Source: JAVBNO01 sp031551485 (GTDB lineage: Bacteria; Bacillota; Clostridia; Oscillospirales; Ruminococcaceae). Taken from it: 16,550 nt of DNA. Below, piece by piece: positions 14,706-16,550 of this stretch. Numbering within the stretch: position 1 is the stretch's first letter; each line of letters opens with the position of its first letter. The DNA lies in the NCBI GenBank assembly GCA_031551485.1, contig JAVBNO010000037.1:1-16550 (forward strand), in the 5' to 3' direction. The position numbers and the translations under genes were made by a program. Under the pieces are notes generated by a model that made no database searches, was not told where the DNA came from, and worked only from the letters and a program-made list of their open reading frames with translations.

Positions 14706-15116
14706 ATGTTAAAGCAGCTTTCTATTTTTGTCGAGAACAAGCACGGCCGGCTGGCAGAAATCACCACAATCCTCCACGACGCCAAAATTGATATCCGGGC
14801 TCTTTCGATAGCCGATACCACCCATTTTGGCATACTGCGGCTGATTGTAAGCAATACCGATTTAGCAGAATCCATTTTGAAAGAGGCAGGTTTTACGGTT
14901 TCGCAAACGGATGTGATTGCCATTGCCGTTGAAGATCGGCCGGGCGGACTTTCGGAAGTGTTGTGCGCTTTGCGTGATGCCGGGGTAAGCGTGGAATATA
15001 TGTACACCTTTGTCAACCGGGATGTGAAAGCCGCTTATGTCATTCTGCGGGTGGATAAAAATGACGCCGCCCTTGCGACATTGGCGAAAACAGGCGTGAA
15101 GTGCCTGGAAAAATAA
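14706..15116 (+). CDS. Tandem ACT domain protein (putative amino-acid sensor)
   Basis: A 136-residue protein made of two ACT domains with no enzyme domain. Domain 1 (about 1-68) has LSIFVENKHGRLAEIT and IDIRALSIADT; domain 2 (about 70-136) has IAVEDRPGGLSEVL and VSVEYMYTF. ACT domains bind small ligands, usually amino acids, at dimer interfaces. Stand-alone twin-ACT genes commonly follow paaK-ior clusters in Clostridia and Archaea, so an aromatic amino acid or its product is the likely ligand (inference). Start is ATG 14706 after GGGAGGG; a GTG 18 nt upstream in frame is less likely. It is the last gene of the operon. Confidence 0.9.
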   Translation: MLKQLSIFVENKHGRLAEITTILHDAKIDIRALSIADTTHFGILRLIVSNTDLAESILKEAGFTVSQTDVIAIAVEDRPGGLSEVLCALRDAGVSVEYMYTFVNRDVKAAYVILRVDKNDAALATLAKTGVKCLEK

Positions 15117-15135
15117 GAAGTTTGTTAAAGCGAAA

Positions 15136-15185
15136 TTTATAGATATAAAAAACGCCCCGATCGGGGCGTTTTTTATATCTATAAA
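15136..15185. terminator. Perfect 50-bp palindrome, bidirectional terminator
   Basis: A loopless inverted repeat centred between 15160 and 15161, with 25-bp arms and no mismatch. The GC core CGCCCCGATCGGGGCG has a six-base A-run on the left and T-run on the right, then AT-rich arms. It separates the ACT gene and the convergent DHHW gene, whose stop lies 3 nt beyond it. Confidence 0.93.
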
Positions 15186-15188
15186 GAT

Positions 15189-16352
15189 TTATTGCTCGTA
15201 GCGAAGTTTGGGTAGGTTGGTATCGGTCGTGAAGTTGTAGAAGCTGTAAAGAAGCAGGACATCATCGAAAGTTACCTCTTTGAGAAGGGGCTGCAGACCG
15301 CCCATGCTGCGCAAATCCACCACATAGACCTCATCGTAATTGTAGGTCAGATATGGGGCAAAGGAGTTGCCGTAGGAATCCTTGACAAGAAGGACGCGGC
15401 TTACTTTGCCATCGGTGTGGTTTATATTGTTTTGGGATGTGATGACCGTAATACCGTTGTTACCCCGCAGCAAGGCGGCGTATTTGTCCCGGGCGGCAAA
15501 CTGGGCGATGTCGTACAGACCGGGTGCAGACTCGCCGTCAATACGGACCGATTCGACTGGAATGTCGTACCATGTGATCACATCGGGCACCGGGTTAAAC
15601 GCTTTGGCTTTGCTGTAGTTGGTGCCCAGAAAATCCGGGACCTCGCTTTGGTATTGTTTAAGCATATCCAATGGAACCGGGGTAAGACCACGGCTTTTGG
15701 CGTATTCGACGTAGGCCAGGTAAGCGCCGTAGCTGGTCCAATGATGGTCGGTGCGGTAGTAAATATAATCGGAGGTGGCGGGCTGTAGAGCGGCGGCCAC
15801 ATCGATGCAGCGGATGTTTGGGGCGGTGAGGGTGGCATAAATGTCGCTGATGCCCGCCAGCTGGTCGGCGTGTGGCATGCCCGCAGGACGCTTGTCGGTT
15901 AGGATGTCAGCCGCAGAAGGCACCAGCGCCAATGTGACGTTTTCGTCATAATTTTGGGCAAAGTCGTTGACAAATTCCGTGTTGTTCTGAAGGCGCTTTT
16001 CATCCACCTTGGTATATTTATCAAAGAGGTAGCCGTCTTTGCCAAAAATGACGTTGTTGTTCTCGGTGCGGGCCAGGGCATATTCCGACCTGGATTTGAG
16101 ATTAATCCAAGCATCCCGCGCCACGAACTGGTCGTTGGTAAATTCCTCATACTTGAGGGTGTAGATGTTGCCAACAAGGGCAGAAAGACTGAAAGCGGGA
16201 CGTTGTTGCAGATTGCGATTTTCCAGCGCGGAAAAGGCTTTTGGCGGCGTGATTAAGTCAACGACAAAAAGGCCCAACATAAACACGGTGAAGACAACGA
16301 CCAGAGGATATTGGAACATTGCTTTTAGCTTTTGCCACATATTCATTTTCAT
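15189..16352 (-). CDS. DHHW family protein (AlgJ/AlgX-like, O-acetylation partner)
   Basis: A 387-residue protein with a short cytoplasmic N-terminus, one membrane anchor (about 15-37) and an extracytoplasmic domain of the DHHW/AlgX-N type. Visible signatures: ENR (44-46), GKDGYLF (104-110), TDHHWTSYGAY, with the name-giving Asp202-His203-His204-Trp205, and VKDSYGNSFAPYL, whose Ser326 is the likely nucleophile. Such proteins receive acetyl groups from an MBOAT partner and place them on an exported polysaccharide. Start is ATG 16352 after GGGGAGGG (9-nt spacing); two further in-frame ATGs follow within five codons. The MBOAT gene ends 18 nt upstream, so the pair is one operon. Polymer acceptor unknown. 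Confidence 0.92.
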   Translation of the reverse strand: MKMNMWQKLKAMFQYPLVVVFTVFMLGLFVVDLITPPKAFSALENRNLQQRPAFSLSALVGNIYTLKYEEFTNDQFVARDAWINLKSRSEYALARTENNNVIFGKDGYLFDKYTKVDEKRLQNNTEFVNDFAQNYDENVTLALVPSAADILTDKRPAGMPHADQLAGISDIYATLTAPNIRCIDVAAALQPATSDYIYYRTDHHWTSYGAYLAYVEYAKSRGLTPVPLDMLKQYQSEVPDFLGTNYSKAKAFNPVPDVITWYDIPVESVRIDGESAPGLYDIAQFAARDKYAALLRGNNGITVITSQNNINHTDGKVSRVLLVKDSYGNSFAPYLTYNYDEVYVVDLRSMGGLQPLLKEVTFDDVLLLYSFYNFTTDTNLPKLRYEQ

Positions 16353-16370
16353 TTTACTCTTCCCTCCCCT

Positions 16371-16550
16371 TTAAAACCGGAAGTACAGAAACGGATTGTA
16401 GGTGGCGTCCACAAGATAGGCCACGCAAACCGTCAGCACGCCCAACCTCAGGGCGGTGTGAAGCCAGCCGATGCGCTTGATGCGGTCATACAGCTTCTCG
16501 AACACGGGAGTGGCCAACAAAATGCCCAATAGAAAGACGACGGCATAGTT
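16371..16550 (-). CDS. MBOAT family membrane O-acyltransferase, C-terminal end (5' part beyond window)
   Basis: The last 59 residues of a protein on the minus strand, ending in TAA at 16371-16373. The sequence has two hydrophobic helices (NYAVVFLLGILLATPVF and LRLGVLTVCVAYLVDA) and finishes with the NPFLYFRF terminus typical of AlgI/DltB-type MBOAT acyltransferases in polysaccharide O-acetylation operons. These move acyl groups across the membrane for the partner encoded directly downstream (DHHW protein). The catalytic His and most of the protein lie outside the window. Confidence 0.85.
   Translation of the reverse strand, partial: NYAVVFLLGILLATPVFEKLYDRIKRIGWLHTALRLGVLTVCVAYLVDATYNPFLYFRF

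Overview
The window looks like chromosomal DNA of an anaerobic, low-to-mid GC Gram-positive bacterium of the class Clostridia, probably near Oscillospirales; the genus cannot be fixed from this sequence. Pointers are GGAGG-type ribosome binding sites, frequent GTG and TTG starts, a short Gram-positive-type signal peptidase I, a DUF5685/DnaJ-like gene pair, a clostridial-type OmpR/histidine kinase pair, ferredoxin-dependent indolepyruvate oxidoreductase, and a DHHW/MBOAT O-acetylation pair. No phage, transposase, CRISPR array, tRNA or rRNA was seen.

Layout. (1) 1-3055, plus strand: the tail of an unidentified gene, two tandem YdcF/SanA-like (DUF218) membrane proteins, then two tandem signal peptidase I genes. 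The peptidases sit in a 614-bp direct repeat (period 733 bp, about 95% identical in the coding part) that also carries the promoter. Between the copies lies a short degraded piece of an mntP-like gene. (2) 3065-3698: a bidirectional terminator and mntP (Mn2+ efflux) on the minus strand. (3) 3878-5961, plus: DUF5685 protein overlapping a Cys-rich J-domain/TPR protein, then a polytopic membrane protein with its own promoter and a strong terminator. (4) 5962-9228, minus: about 0.3 kb without a gene, then a DUF4342 protein, an OmpR-family regulator and its sensor kinase, all three overlapping. (5) 9483-15185, plus: an arylacetate operon, paaK-iorA-iorB-paaK-ACT, with a clear sigma-A promoter at one end and a 50-bp perfect palindromic terminator at the other. 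(6) 15189-16550, minus: a DHHW (AlgJ/AlgX-like) protein and the C-terminus of its MBOAT acyltransferase partner.

How genes work together. IorA and IorB should oxidatively decarboxylate aryl-pyruvates (indolepyruvate, phenylpyruvate, hydroxyphenylpyruvate, from transamination of Trp, Phe and Tyr) to aryl-acetyl-CoA with reduction of ferredoxin. The two PaaK-family ligases interconvert aryl-acetyl-CoA and free aryl-acetate, either conserving ATP in fermentation or activating scavenged acid. The twin-ACT protein probably senses an amino acid. The DUF4342-regulator-kinase cluster is a likely envelope-stress module. The DHHW/MBOAT pair O-acetylates an exported polymer. The front block is notable for two successive tandem gene duplications.
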